64,000 nucleotides of DNA from Cryptomeria japonica (Eukaryota > Streptophyta > Pinopsida > Cupressales > Cupressaceae), in contig NC_081406.1 in the NCBI RefSeq assembly GCF_030272615.1, forward strand, positions 219,364,997 to 219,428,996, in the 5' to 3' direction. A program made the translations under genes and the position numbers. The notes below the pieces were generated by a model. The model worked only from the letters and a program-made list of their open reading frames with translations. It ran no database searches and had not been told where the DNA came from. The stretch's first letter is position 1; every line of letters starts with the position of its first letter. Positions 11,887-23,058 of the stretch are shown here, one piece after another.

Positions 11887-13280
11887 GTGAGCCTCTTATT
11901 TCATATGAAGGATACATGATTATTGCTTTTCTCTTATTGAAATCAAACCAATTGCTTGAGGAGTCAAAAGTACTATAACTTGGCCGTATGTCACTGAAGA
12001 TGGATAGTGAACTACAATAAATGTTGGTATTTTAAACAGAGAAAAATATTCCTTTTGCTTGCAAAATTTTGATGCAGATTTTTGTGCCTGTTATTTTCAT
12101 GAAGAATTGGAATCTATCTTCTTTCAGACTGTGTCTCATCCTCTATCTTCTACAGGAATCTTTTAATTATCAAACCTGTCGTTCTTATTTATGTTATAAC
12201 CAAATCAATCATATACACTGTTGAATGAATGTTGTGGTCATCACCAGCCAACATACTGCTCAAGAAGACAAGTTACTAGATAGTATTGAAGTGTAGATAC
12301 TTCAGCAAGCAACTCTCAAAGACTATTGTGGAGGAAGGCCATTACCAACCAAACTATGTCTGAATACCTATAAGTTGTAATTGATGTTCATTGCATTGAA
12401 GTTTGAAGTAATCACTAATATGGGATCTCTTACTAGCAATCAATAAACAAATGAATACACAGAGAAATAATGCTCAACACAGATTTTGGTTCCATCTTAT
12501 GCAGGAGGGCTAGTACTAGAGCCTCTTCCATCTCAGATAAGGAGGCTTAGTATCAGAGGATTGGTGTATTGTAGAGAAAGAGGCTCAATACTAGAGTCCG
12601 ATTCTATCTTAAACAAGGAAATGGTAGTTTCCAATCTGAAAAAACTCTAGCAGCATTACATGATAGTTAGATGTTCAATTTCCATAGAATTTCAGATAAC
12701 CAATGCAAGAAATAAATATTCACAGAGCTTTCAATATGGTCAACATATAACAACAGCTCGAAATAGCAATGAATTTATCATTCCGATGTTGCAGTGAACC
12801 TCACTGATGCCACCTGTCAAACAGAAGATTTCTTAGCACTCAGAGCAGTGAACTCAACCATATTTCATTCAATGGCATATTTTATAGGTCAGAACATTTG
12901 CCTACTCCTAAGGCAGAACGGTTTCCATTATAATGACCTGAGCTCATGTTCCAGTGGGCATGTTTCCTTTCATAATGCAGATGTAGTAATGTGAGACAAT
13001 TTGGACTAGCTTATGTACAAGGTCCAAGTGAATTTTGTAGTAGTAAATACTACTAGTACGTGGCTTCTAAGCCAAACAGTATTCTGATAGTGCATCCCTC
13101 TTGTATCAATAAGATGTCAAGTGAGAATGCTTGCCAATTCACAGATTAAAAGTCAAATATGATGGATATCAAAGTGTCTTTGTGCCATGGTTCAATGGTG
13201 GTTATGGAGTAATAATTGTGAAGTACTCTTCCATCAAAATTTTTAATGATTTCAAAAATTATGTGTGCACCATGGGGCCC
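11887..13280. other. Intron-like DNA before the LTR insertion
   Basis: No ORF of substance, no recognised element. Ends where the LTR terminus TGTTAATGTG begins. Confidence 0.4.
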
Positions 13281-14129
13281 TGTTAATGTGTCTTTTGTAC
13301 ACGACCAAACACAGAATAAAATACCTAAAGGTACCTTATCCTCTCTTGAACAAAGTTTCCAACTACTGAAGATCTCGCCGAAGGATCAATCGGAGTAACT
13401 CCAAGGTTCTGATATGTAGGTTCTCTACCTGTGGATAAACTCTTTGCGGTATGATGTGGTTTTGCTGGAATCACAAGGGGACTTACATTCGATGACTTGA
13501 ACGTCTGATTTGTTGGAATCACAAGTCCTATTTACTAACTGGAAGATAAAGAAATAGCAAAAGATATAAGGTTCAGGAAGTCTACTCTAAGACCTAGATT
13601 GCGAGAAGATGGATGAATGACTAGGTGGAGTCCTACTGGGCTGGGTCTCACCATCAGGTTGAACAATTCAACACCAACTCAGTGCGATCTTCTAAGGGAT
13701 GTTTCAAATATGTCCAAATCGTACACCACCAAATACTGATCACCATTCAAGATAATGCGTGAACAACAAAGGTGTTATGACTCGGGATTAAGCTCGTTCT
13801 ATGCCAGTTGACCATGCAAGGCGCTCTTACAGTCAACAAAAGGCTAGTGGTTTGGACTAGGTAGATTCCATGTGAATGCATTCAATAACTTCTTTCATTC
13901 AATTTAATTACCTATCATCTAAAATGAAGATTCGACAAGAGACCATGCATATTGCAAAGAAACAACACACTTCACCATAACTTCAATGAAAATGGAGTTT
14001 ATTTACAATCAATGGCAACAATTTCTTGCCTTGTCCTCCTAATCTACTCTAATTGTTATTCTATCAGCTGACTATTCACTATTTCTAACTATTCACCAAC
14101 TATTAACCTTTACAAATGAGGAGCCAGAG

Positions 14130-14138
14130 CTTTATATA
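14130..14138 (-). promoter_or_regulatory. TATA box of the giant LTR
   Basis: On the minus strand the sequence reads TATATAAAG, in a context (AAAGCTCTGGCTCCTCATTTGTAAAGG) shared in diverged form with the second copy near 27291. Transcription would run towards 13281. Confidence 0.6.
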
Positions 14139-14202
14139 GAGAACCCTTTACAAACAGACGACTCTGATTGACTTAGAACAAATGGCTAGGATTACAAGAT
14201 AG

Positions 14203-14220
14203 AAACCCTAATTAGGGTTT
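14203..14220. promoter_or_regulatory. Head-to-head telo-box palindrome AAACCCTAATTAGGGTTT
   Basis: A perfect 18-bp palindrome of two plant telo-boxes (AAACCCTAA), about 65 bp upstream (minus strand) of the TATA box. The same palindrome is kept at 27323-27340 in the related LTR despite wide divergence around it, which suggests constraint or a recent common origin. Telo-boxes are bound by Myb-type TRB proteins in plants; binding here is inference. Confidence 0.6.
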
Positions 14221-14844
14221 GTTACAACAAACTTCCTTAGCCAATTAGAAAATTACATTCCAAGGGTGAGGACCAATAAGAAGCAGGGGTAGGTACATTG
14301 AAATTTGTGCCACCTCCGATAAATTAGGTACATTGAATCTGGTCATGCTGAGGTGGACCAATCCGACTGGAAGAATGATGACTGGGATGCCACCTTGTCT
14401 AACGCTTATGACTTGGTTGATCCTCTTCAATCTTTTGACATGATGAATGATGTACTTCCTTTGTTTGACCAGGCTTCCTTGTTGTTAAGTCTGTCTCCTC
14501 CAGTAGCACACCTCGGCCTTGAAGTGTTGGAAAAGCCCTTTCTTTGTCATCCTGTGAAAGAATGAAGTCTTGAGGTTAACTCGAACTCCTTGAACACCCC
14601 TAGTCTTCTAATGCTTCAAAGCACCTTGAGTCTTCCCTTTTGCTTGTGGAACGTCCTTGATGATGATGGATTGGAAGAGGTCGTCCTTGCCCTGGCCTGG
14701 TCTTCTTCATCTGCAAAATAAACCAAAAGATGATTAAGGACACATAATAAATTCATTCTAACATAGCGTTTTCTACCTTAAATCATCAACAAGAAGACAT
14801 CAAAATGAAGTTTGCTCAAAATCCTCTCTAGGATAGGCCCTATT

Positions 14845-17800
14845 AGAATTTCGCTTCGGACCCTTTGGAAGGGTCAATAGCAAAATTTGCATTCCTGGCC
14901 AATTTAGACCTCATTTCATCATTTCATAATCTTAGGTAGCCTTCAAACCTCTTCTCATCATAATCTCACAACTAGCCCTTTTCCTAGCTAAAACAAGGTG
15001 AAAAATAGGAGTTTCAAAGGATTTCGCCCTGGACCCTCTGGAAGGGTCAGGAGTGAAATTTGCATTTTAGGACAAAATCTTCACAACTTGTGACCACAAA
15101 TTGCTCAAATGCATGTCTAAGGATCCCTTTAATCTCAACCAACATCAAGCTCGATGCAAAATTGGAGAAAAAAGGAGTTTTTGAGGATTTCACTCTGGAC
15201 CCTTTGGAAGGGTTAGGAGCGAAATTCTAGTTTAGGCTCAAGTTCTATCACTCCACTCCGAAATGTCTTCCAAGGCAAGCATACACTAATATTCTCTCCA
15301 CCAAGCCCTGGGAATCCATCTCCTGGTCTTCATTATGGGCAATCTAGGTGATATTGAGAATTTCGTTCTGGACCCTTTGGAAGGGTCAGGAGCGAAATTC
15401 AAGTTTTTAGCTCAAAATCGTTACCTCTTGGACTCATAACCTATTCAAACACATTCCTATGGCCATATTTAAGTCCAATTCACCTTGATTACTGTCCTGG
15501 CCTAGCACAAAATTGAAGGAAAAATGACATTTTGAGAATTTCGCTCTAGACCCTTTGGAAGGGTCAGGAGCGAAATTCAAGTTTTTCACTTGATATTTCA
15601 TTTCTTTCACTCCAATCTATCTTGCAAGGCTAAATAAAATCATTCCATCATCAACCACACCCTAAGAATCAAAGTCTTTGCCTCATACAAGGGAAAAAAT
15701 AGTTGATTTGAAGAATTTCGCTATGGACCCTTTGGAAGGGTCAGGAGCGAATTTCATTCCTAGCTTGTCTTCCCTCACTCAAATCCATTCTTCTCACTTT
15801 GTCTCCCATTGACTCCCTCATTTGGATCCATCTCTCAACTTGACAACATTTGCTTGATCCTCAAAAGGCTTGAAAAGGAAAATTCGCTCAAAAACCTAGC
15901 CAGGGACAGGACCTATCCAGAATTTCGCTCTGGACCCTTTGGAAGGGTCAGGAGCGAAATTCAAGTCTTAGCTCAAAATTTACACTTTTGATGATCAAAA
16001 ATAATTCAAAGGAAATCCAAAGAGATTTTCTCACCTTGGTCTAGGCCTGACTTCACACAAATTTTGGAGAAAAAGAAGGTTTTACGGTTCTTCGCTTTGG
16101 ACCCTTTGGAAGGGTCAGGAGCGAAAATCTTGTTTTGAGCTCATTTCTCCATCCTCTCAACCTCAATAAACTTCAAAAGGCAAAGATACACTTCTTCACA
16201 CCCATCCAAGCTATAAAAACCCAAAGTTTGACTTGACCTGCAAGGAAAAAAGGTGATTTTAGAAATTTTGCTCTAGACCCTTTTGAGGGATCAGGAGCAA
16301 AAATCTTGGTTTAGCTCAATTCCTTCAAATTCATGGATAAATAGAAACTCAAAGTCATTTCTAGGGACATCTCCAATCTCAATTCATCTTGATCTATACT
16401 TGCCTTGACACAAAATTGGGAAAAAAGGTGGTTTAGTGAAATTTCGCTCTGGACCCTTTGGAAGGGTCAGGAGTGATTTTCCTTTTCTAGGACAAAATCT
16501 CCACCTTTCATTGCTTTCAAAAATTCCCTAAAGCAAGAACAATTCCATCTTTCTTCCAACATGCCTTGGATACTAAGAATTTGATCAAACAAGGAAGAAA
16601 ATGAGGTCTATTGAGATTTTCGCTTTGGACCCTTTGGAAGGGTCAGGAGCGAAAATCTTGTTTTGAGCTTGATTATTGATTCTTCCAACTCCAATATTCT
16701 CTGGGAGTCAAACATACATCACTCTTCTTGCATCCACACCAAGGTCCTGACCTTACCTAAGGAGGAAATGAGTGTTTTCAAGAATTTCGCTCTTGACCCT
16801 TTGGAAGGGTCAGGAGCGAAAATCTTGTTTTAAGATAAAACTCTTCATCTCTCCCAACTCTAATCACTCCCTAAGGCTATAACATGTCAAACACCTCCAA
16901 ACATGGTTTAAAAACTAAGAAGTTGGTCTGGACAAAGAAGAAATTGAGGTCTATAAGGATTTTCGCTTTGGACCCTTTGGAAGGGTCAGGAGCGAAATCC
17001 CTATTCTTGGCTAGTTTCTCACCTTCTTTCATCCCATTCTCCTTCAAACTTGATCAATTCAACTTCCTTCTATCGCAATCAAGACAATCCACCATCCAAC
17101 TAGCACCAGGCAAGGTTAAACTAGGTCTTAAGGCCAAAAAGAAGGCTAAATGGAGGATTTTGCTTTGGACCCTTTGGAAGGGTCAGGAGCGAAATTCTCC
17201 TCCCAGGTTGATTTTCATCATTTCAAAGTCTTAAACCTCCTCTCCAAGGCAAACATGCATCAAAACCTTCTCAACTATGCCTCAAAAGTCAACAATTTGG
17301 TCATATCAAAGAGCAAAGTGGAGGAAAAGTGGATTTCGCTCTGGACCCTTTGGAAGGGTCAGGAGCAAAATTCTTGTTTTGGTCAAAAATCCTCCATTCT
17401 TTCACATTCTATCACCTCAAAAGGAAAAGACACATCATTCTCCTTCCAACTACACCCAAGGAACTAGGTTTGTGTGCAAACAAAGAGGAAAAGAGGTTTC
17501 TTCTAAGAATTTCGCTCTGGACCCTTCGGAAGGGTCAGGAGCGAAATTCTTGTTTTGGACAAAATCTACATTTTCCAATGCCTTCAATCACTTCCTAGGG
17601 CTAGAACATACCAATTTACCCTTATCATGTCTAAGAAAGAAGACTTTTAGTGCAAACAAGGAGACCAAAGGTGTCTAGGGAGAATTTCGCTCTGGACCCT
17701 TTGGAAGGGTTAGGAGCGAAATTCACATTTAGGCTCAAATCTTGATTTCGTTTCTCACATTTCTTCATCCAAACAATTGTTTTGCCCTCAATAATGCCTG

Positions 17801-17890
17801 GAAATGAGTTAGTTCTAAGTTTGGGTCAAACTAGAATGTCTTATGGAGAATTTCGCTCTGGACCCTTTGGAAGGGTCAGGAGCGAAATTT
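14845..17890. repeat. 18-copy array, about 175-bp period, with 43-bp palindromic core
   Basis: Cores start at about 14845, 15020, 15185, 15358, 15536, 15713, 15920, 16089, 16262, 16440, 16616, 16782, 16958, 17156, 17331, 17507, 17682 and 17848. Spacing is 165-178 bp except two near 200. The core consensus is two near-inverted halves, GAATTTCGCTCTGGACCC and GGGTCAGGAGCGAAATTC, around TTTGGAA, so it can form a long hairpin. The roughly 130-bp parts between cores are much more variable but share a pattern (CTCCA/ACTCC, then CTTG, then GGAAAAAA). Short ORFs across it are repeat artefacts. Confidence 0.9.
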
Positions 17891-18444
17891 GATATTTTGG
17901 TCTCTCCGTCAAGATTCATATATGGAATATAACATTTGAGTATAAGATACTTTAAGTTATATTCCATATATACTGTCAGGATGTTTGAGAGTGGTTTCGG
18001 ACCTCCAGGAGTTATAATGCAAAATCTAGTTTTTGGAGGATTCTTCAATTTTCCAAACTTAGTCAAATTTCAGGATTAGGAAGACATTCCAGACTTAGCC
18101 AAATTTCAGGGCATTTGAAGATCAGGATGACATTCCAGGCTTCATCACTCACCAACTTGACCTAACTCAGACCTTCAAAGAGGATATTCACTCACCAAGC
18201 AAGACACAATTAGCAACAAGAGCAAAACCAAGCCCTAAGGAAGACTTTCAAAGAAACCCTAACCCGGAGCATCCACTAACTCACCTTTAGCTAAAACAGA
18301 GCCTATTATCTTAGTGATCCCTCTGGCAACACTCAGCAGCAAAGGTTAATGGACAAAACTCAAAAGACCCAGAAAACAAACCCTAGAAAGCAAAAAGTAG
18401 GGGTCCCCATTTGCAATGGTACAATGTGTGAATACATCACAACA

Positions 18445-18821
18445 GGACCCTAGGCTCCCATGGAAAGTTTGAATCAACAATGACACTTTCCAAAATAATT
18501 TGACTATGAGGATGACCTTTAACATTGGTTTTATTTTTGCATGACCATATAGTTTACTATTTCAATAGGATTGTGTCCTTTGCATTATTGCGACAATTGT
18601 TCATTCTTTGTATTTGTTTTAACTTTTTCTTGTGCTTCTATCTTATAGGTCCAGGCATGGGAATTGTTGTAGTTGACCCAAATAATATCAATGATTCAAA
18701 TGGAGGAATTAGAATTGACAAAAGAGTAGTGTTGGTGCATTATATTATTTTCGTGCATTATATTATTTTCTTGCATTTAGTTAATTACTTTAATGCATTA
18801 TATGCACCTAATATAGGATAA
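18445..18821. other. Short unassigned stretch between two LTR remnants
   Basis: Intron-like AT-rich DNA. A 29-codon open phrase at about 18649-18735 (+) follows an acceptor-like TTATAG, but it has no proper donor and no match to the GTPase family. Confidence 0.3.
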
Positions 18822-19133
18822 GCTTGCAAAGGTAGGTATCTACCTATGTAGGGTTTACTTGCATCATGTGACTTGTACCTTCCTAGTTTGGTGAAGATGA
18901 CATGCACATATGTGACTTTATCTCCTCTATCCCACATTGGTTGTATATTCACATCTCTTGTCAATGTATCCTATATATTCCCATTTGAGCAATTGAGAAT
19001 CTAGATTCATTGTATATGTTCATCCTCTCATAAAATAGAACAATTTTCTCATTTTGGGCCTCGTTTGTGCTTTAATTGAAGCCTCTATATCTTAGGTGGT
19101 TAATTCCTTGGCCAAATCTAACATGGTATTAGA
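18822..19133 (+). mobile_element. Decayed copia-type LTR end with initiator-Met PBS
   Basis: The segment ends AAATCTAACA at 19123 and is followed at once by TGGTATTAGATC, one change from TGGTATCAGA, the PBS complementary to initiator tRNA-Met that most plant copia elements use. The left boundary is a guess. No pol was found downstream, so this is a truncated or non-autonomous (TRIM-like) remnant within the same intron. Confidence 0.45.
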
Positions 19134-22084
19134 TCATGTGGAATTGCTTCTTGTTAGCCTTTTTGGAGATCTAAGTTGCATATCTTGTACTTGCTTGAAA
19201 AGTTGAGTATGCTCTTCTATTGCATTGAATGATGACTTGGAGAATATATTTTTTTGATAAAAAATACCAGATTTTGGGGGTTTTGTTTTGTAATTGCATT
19301 TTTTAGTTTGATGGCAGTCCGTTTTTCTTTTTGTTTCATCCAAATCGATCATAGGAAACCAAACCTACAAGGATTTTAAGGGCTTTCTATTAGGCATTTG
19401 CAGATCACTTGTCATTTGGAACATTTTGGGGCAAAATGAGCCTTGCCATTGCAACTAGAAGATCAAAAACCCTAAGATAGTCTGTCAATCATCAAAATCA
19501 ATGCATTGTGCTTTAGGGTGTTAGAGGATTCTTGCATTGTCGGCAGATCCATGACATGAGTTGATGTAGGCACTAATGCAGGAAGAGTTGACTTTTATTA
19601 AATAAAAAAATTGTCTTCTATTTGATTTTTCAGATTTTAAATTGAAAATAATTCTCTATAGCAGAGTACTACCAATACCCTATGCAGACTTGTCCTTGAT
19701 AGGTGTTAGCACTGTACCATTGCAGTCAAACCTTCAATTGGTTGCCCCTTGGTTGCTTGGTGGCAACCATTGGCTCCACCATGAACAACATTATTGCACC
19801 TGCTATTGGTGATGTTCTACAATACTAGCCCCATGGTCCCCTTCTTTGCCACTGGCAACTCCTTGACCAGCTGGCTCATAGAAAATATTTAGAAAATATT
19901 CTTTTCAAAATCATCTTCGTAGACCATTCAATTACAGATTAGTAGTCCTGAAGCTTAAAGCATGCCACTACAAAGAAAGAAAGAGATTTATGTTGTCTGC
20001 AAATGAACAAAGTAGGTCCATGGGATTTAAAAGTACCCTAGCAACCATAGAGAAGAGCCAGGGTAAGAAGGCCACACTAGACATTCACATACATGAATGG
20101 TCAGGCAAACTCAGTACACACTTATTCTTTCAACGAACTAGGCCCTGTGGGTGATTGATGCTTATGGAATAGAAGCTTTGCTGAATTAGTAATGGTAATG
20201 TCTGCATACCCTTTGGTGCGCATTGTTAGCCTGAGTAAATTCAACTTTCTAAGTTGTGAGAATCTTTCTCTGCCAATGAATTGCAATTACAAGTTTCCTC
20301 TGCCATGACTTTTTCCTTTGAAGAAATAATTTCTTACTTATTCAAGGTGGTCTATTTCCAAATGCACAAGGACGTTTGGTGAGAGTCTGAATCAAAAGAA
20401 CTTTTATTTTTGTATCGTTTAAGTTTCCTTGGTATAGGATCTAAGCAGTGTCATACAGGAAATGGTTTTTTGAAAATAGCCAATTAGAGTATTAGATGGT
20501 ACTGTACAAAATCCAAATGTTCTGTATCAAAGACATTGTCATAGCCTATAGGCAAAAAACATACCTTCTGATATACCTTTAGTGAGAAAATATCTTTTAA
20601 TTTTCTATGGTAACATTCTGAAATGGAACTGTCATACTTGGAACTTGCTTTGAGATAAAATTGTTTTTGAATGCATGTAACACTATTGAAAGGCATTGGA
20701 AGCCCGAGTGAAATAAAATTACCTAGGTTGTGTGAATCTTCTTTCTTCATAAATAAAAAATGGTCCAGTTTGGAACTTACCATACTTTTTCAAAAGACTC
20801 ATTTTGCAATGCACAAGAAGCTCTGACGAGGCAATCAATCAAAATGAACTTATAACCATATACCTTTCACTCTGTGTTTTCTCTATTTTAGTACCTAGTA
20901 CTTGTGAATTTGTAATAGTAGAAGATTGGTTAGGTAGTCTATTAAATTATTAGATAGTATGAATTGAAGCCATAGTAATGAAACATGCCTTGTGATATGC
21001 CGTAGGTGGAAGTTCTTATTTAATAACCTTAAGCAAGGTTGTATTTATTTTGCACATTATAAGAGTTTTCATGGGAGGAAATTTGTTTTGGGTATGTTAG
21101 AGGTTTTAATAAAGAATTCGGGAAATTGTGGCTTATTTTGTCTGCTGTAAAAATAAAATTTAAAAATGACAACTACCAAACAAGGCTTTCCTAGACACAT
21201 TTGATGATAAGACCACCAGCCAATACACAGAGATCAACTGGTGAAGTAAAATGTCACGCTAATGCCTCATCCACTGGACAATGGAGTTTATCAAGATTGG
21301 CTCATCATTGTCGGATCAAATGCATCAACCACAACTAATTTCTAATGCCTTCTCATAAAACAGGGCCCTAGGTGGATTATATTATTTATGATGATGAATT
21401 ATCAGGTGATCCTGACTGGAAAGCTTGTTCATGGTGAGGCAATGTACTCAAATGTCTTTGTATGCCCATATTTGAAAAATATAGACCCCAAGGTCGTAAA
21501 AGGGCTTTTAATTTCCCTGGAAAATAGAGAGATTGGAGGTGTTACCCCTATTTTAAAAAGTAGGGGGTAAGTGGTGGTCAAATTTTGAACGAACAATGAT
21601 CTCATATCTGTCAGGCTAGGGATTTCATTTTCTTTGAAGAGGGGTAAATGTTTTTTACAAGAGCTATGAACCGTTGAGGTCACAAATGGGGGACCTCATC
21701 CCCATTTAAACATTCAACTATAGTACCCTTGCGGGGTTTGAAACTTGATGACAAGAACAGCAACACCACAACTTAAACATCACGACATGCCAATGTTGGC
21801 AGGCTGGGGATTCTGTCTAATGATCTGATTAAAAATCTATCTCAATATTAAATCTTACATTTGCAATTTATCTTTAGTTACATATGAAATTTTTAATAGA
21901 ATAGTATTTGTAGTGCAGACCTATATCTGCTTGCTTTCTCTTGGGACCTGAATATTGTTTTATGGATTCTGTTGCTTATTTCTTCCAAATTAGCATTTAA
22001 AATTTAGATTATTTTAATTTATTGCATTTATTTTTTTATGTTCAAAGAATTGCATTGAAAATTAAAGTTTAAATCTACCGTCAG
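19134..22084. other. Intron DNA with probable transposon remnants
   Basis: AT-rich with no domain-bearing ORF. The first few hundred bases probably belong to the decayed element to the left. A phrase at about 21700-21830 (GCGGGGTTTGAAACTTGATGACAAG) is typical of dispersed plant repeats. It ends in a pyrimidine-poor acceptor CCGTCAG at 22084. Confidence 0.4.
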
Positions 22085-23058
22085 GCTGGAGGAAGGGTCC
22101 CAAACTTGTCATCAGAAGACTCAAAAGTTTCTACAAATGGAAATCGTATTCTTAAGTCAGATATTGAACTGCCAGACTTCGATCTGGATATCAATCGCTG
22201 GCTAAGGTCATCACGAGTTCAGGTAGAGCTATCATAACAAGACTTACAACATGGCACAAATGATGTCAATGGTCTTACTTTGTAGGTTCCATGAGTGGAT
22301 TTCATTGAAATAAACTCAACTAACATGACTCTAACCTGACAGTGGTACCCAGGTCATATTGCGCAAGCAGAGAGAGAACTAAAGCAACAGCTAAAGTTGA
22401 TGGATGTTGTCATAGAAGTACGTGATGCAAGGATACCTATGGCAACTGGACATCCAGAGGTGAAGTCTATTTCTTAGACCTGGATTGGTATGCCAGTAGT
22501 CAGTTAACAAGTATGGCTGCGTAGGCATTTCAATCTCCACAAGGTTTAAATTCTTAATTTAGGAAATCAATTTGGTTGGTATTTGTTTAAAATAACGCAT
22601 AGAATAACACATAGATCATTCCTTCGATGCAGACTAATAAAATTTCAATCTGGACAGATGGACTTATGGATTGGTGATAAGAAGAAAATTTTAGTTTTAA
22701 ATAAAGTAGACATGATCTCAACCGAAGACAAGAATAAATGGGCTACATATTTCTCTAAACAGGGGATAACAGTAGTCCTTGCAAATGGTCAGCTTGGAAT
22801 GGTAAGTGATCTAACTTTTACTATAATGTACTTATGCTGGTCAATTCTTTGCACTCTACAACATTTGGCAACATAATTATACGATTTAATTAAACTCTCT
22901 CTTCATTAGTGTGGCTTCTAGACCTGTGTGCTTTATATTTTAAATGTATCTGAAAACATGGAAGAGTGCAGGGGACATTGAAGTTGGCAAGAGTTGCAAA
23001 ATCATTAGCTAACAATTTTAATGCCAAGAGGAGGGCTAAAGGACTTCTTCCTCGTGTG
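22085..23058 (+). CDS. DGP3: DAR GTPase exons A-D (N-terminal half: WYPGH, DAR, NKVD)
   Basis: Exon A (46 codons) is a variable linker ending [11 protein letters not shown]; exon B (39 codons) has [14 protein letters not shown] and the DAR motif; exon C (48 codons) starts MDLWIG and holds G4 LVLNKVDM; exon D (29 codons) ends GLLPRV. All four end in phase 0, so each could be skipped without a frameshift. Donors are GTAGAG, GTGAAG, GTAAGT and GTAGGG. Exon D follows an acceptor CAG|GGG; boundaries were chosen by reading-frame continuity and family length. Confidence 0.88.

Larger units (their letters stand above)
13281..18444 (-). mobile_element. Solo giant LTR (about 5.16 kb), same family as 26496-33220
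   Basis: It begins TGTTAATGTG and ends ATCACAACA, giving TG...CA with short inverted termini TGTT/AACA. Flanks GGCCC (13276-13280) and GGACC (18445-18449) are a plausible 5-bp target duplication with one change. Both ends align with those of the element at 26496-33220: CACAGAATAAA and CCTTATCCTCTCTTGA near the left end, and a GGGGTCCC block just before the right end. A TATA box and telo-box on the minus strand set the orientation, so U3 lies at high coordinates and U5 at low. There is no PBS, gag or pol on either side, so it is read as a solo LTR. Most of U3 is occupied by a tandem array. It lies within the DAR GTPase 5' intron or upstream region. Confidence 0.7.

Noticed and set aside
16884-17678. 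ORFs of 89-133 codons across the hairpin array
   Set aside because: Repetition of the conserved core gives the same peptide phrase in each; no independent coding signal.
14845-17890. CRISPR-like repeat-spacer array
   Set aside because: The genome is a plant nuclear one, spacers are about 130 bp and related to each other, and no cas genes exist.
18649-18735. Exon-like phrase after an acceptor-like TTATAG
   Set aside because: No consensus donor and no recognisable match to either host gene.
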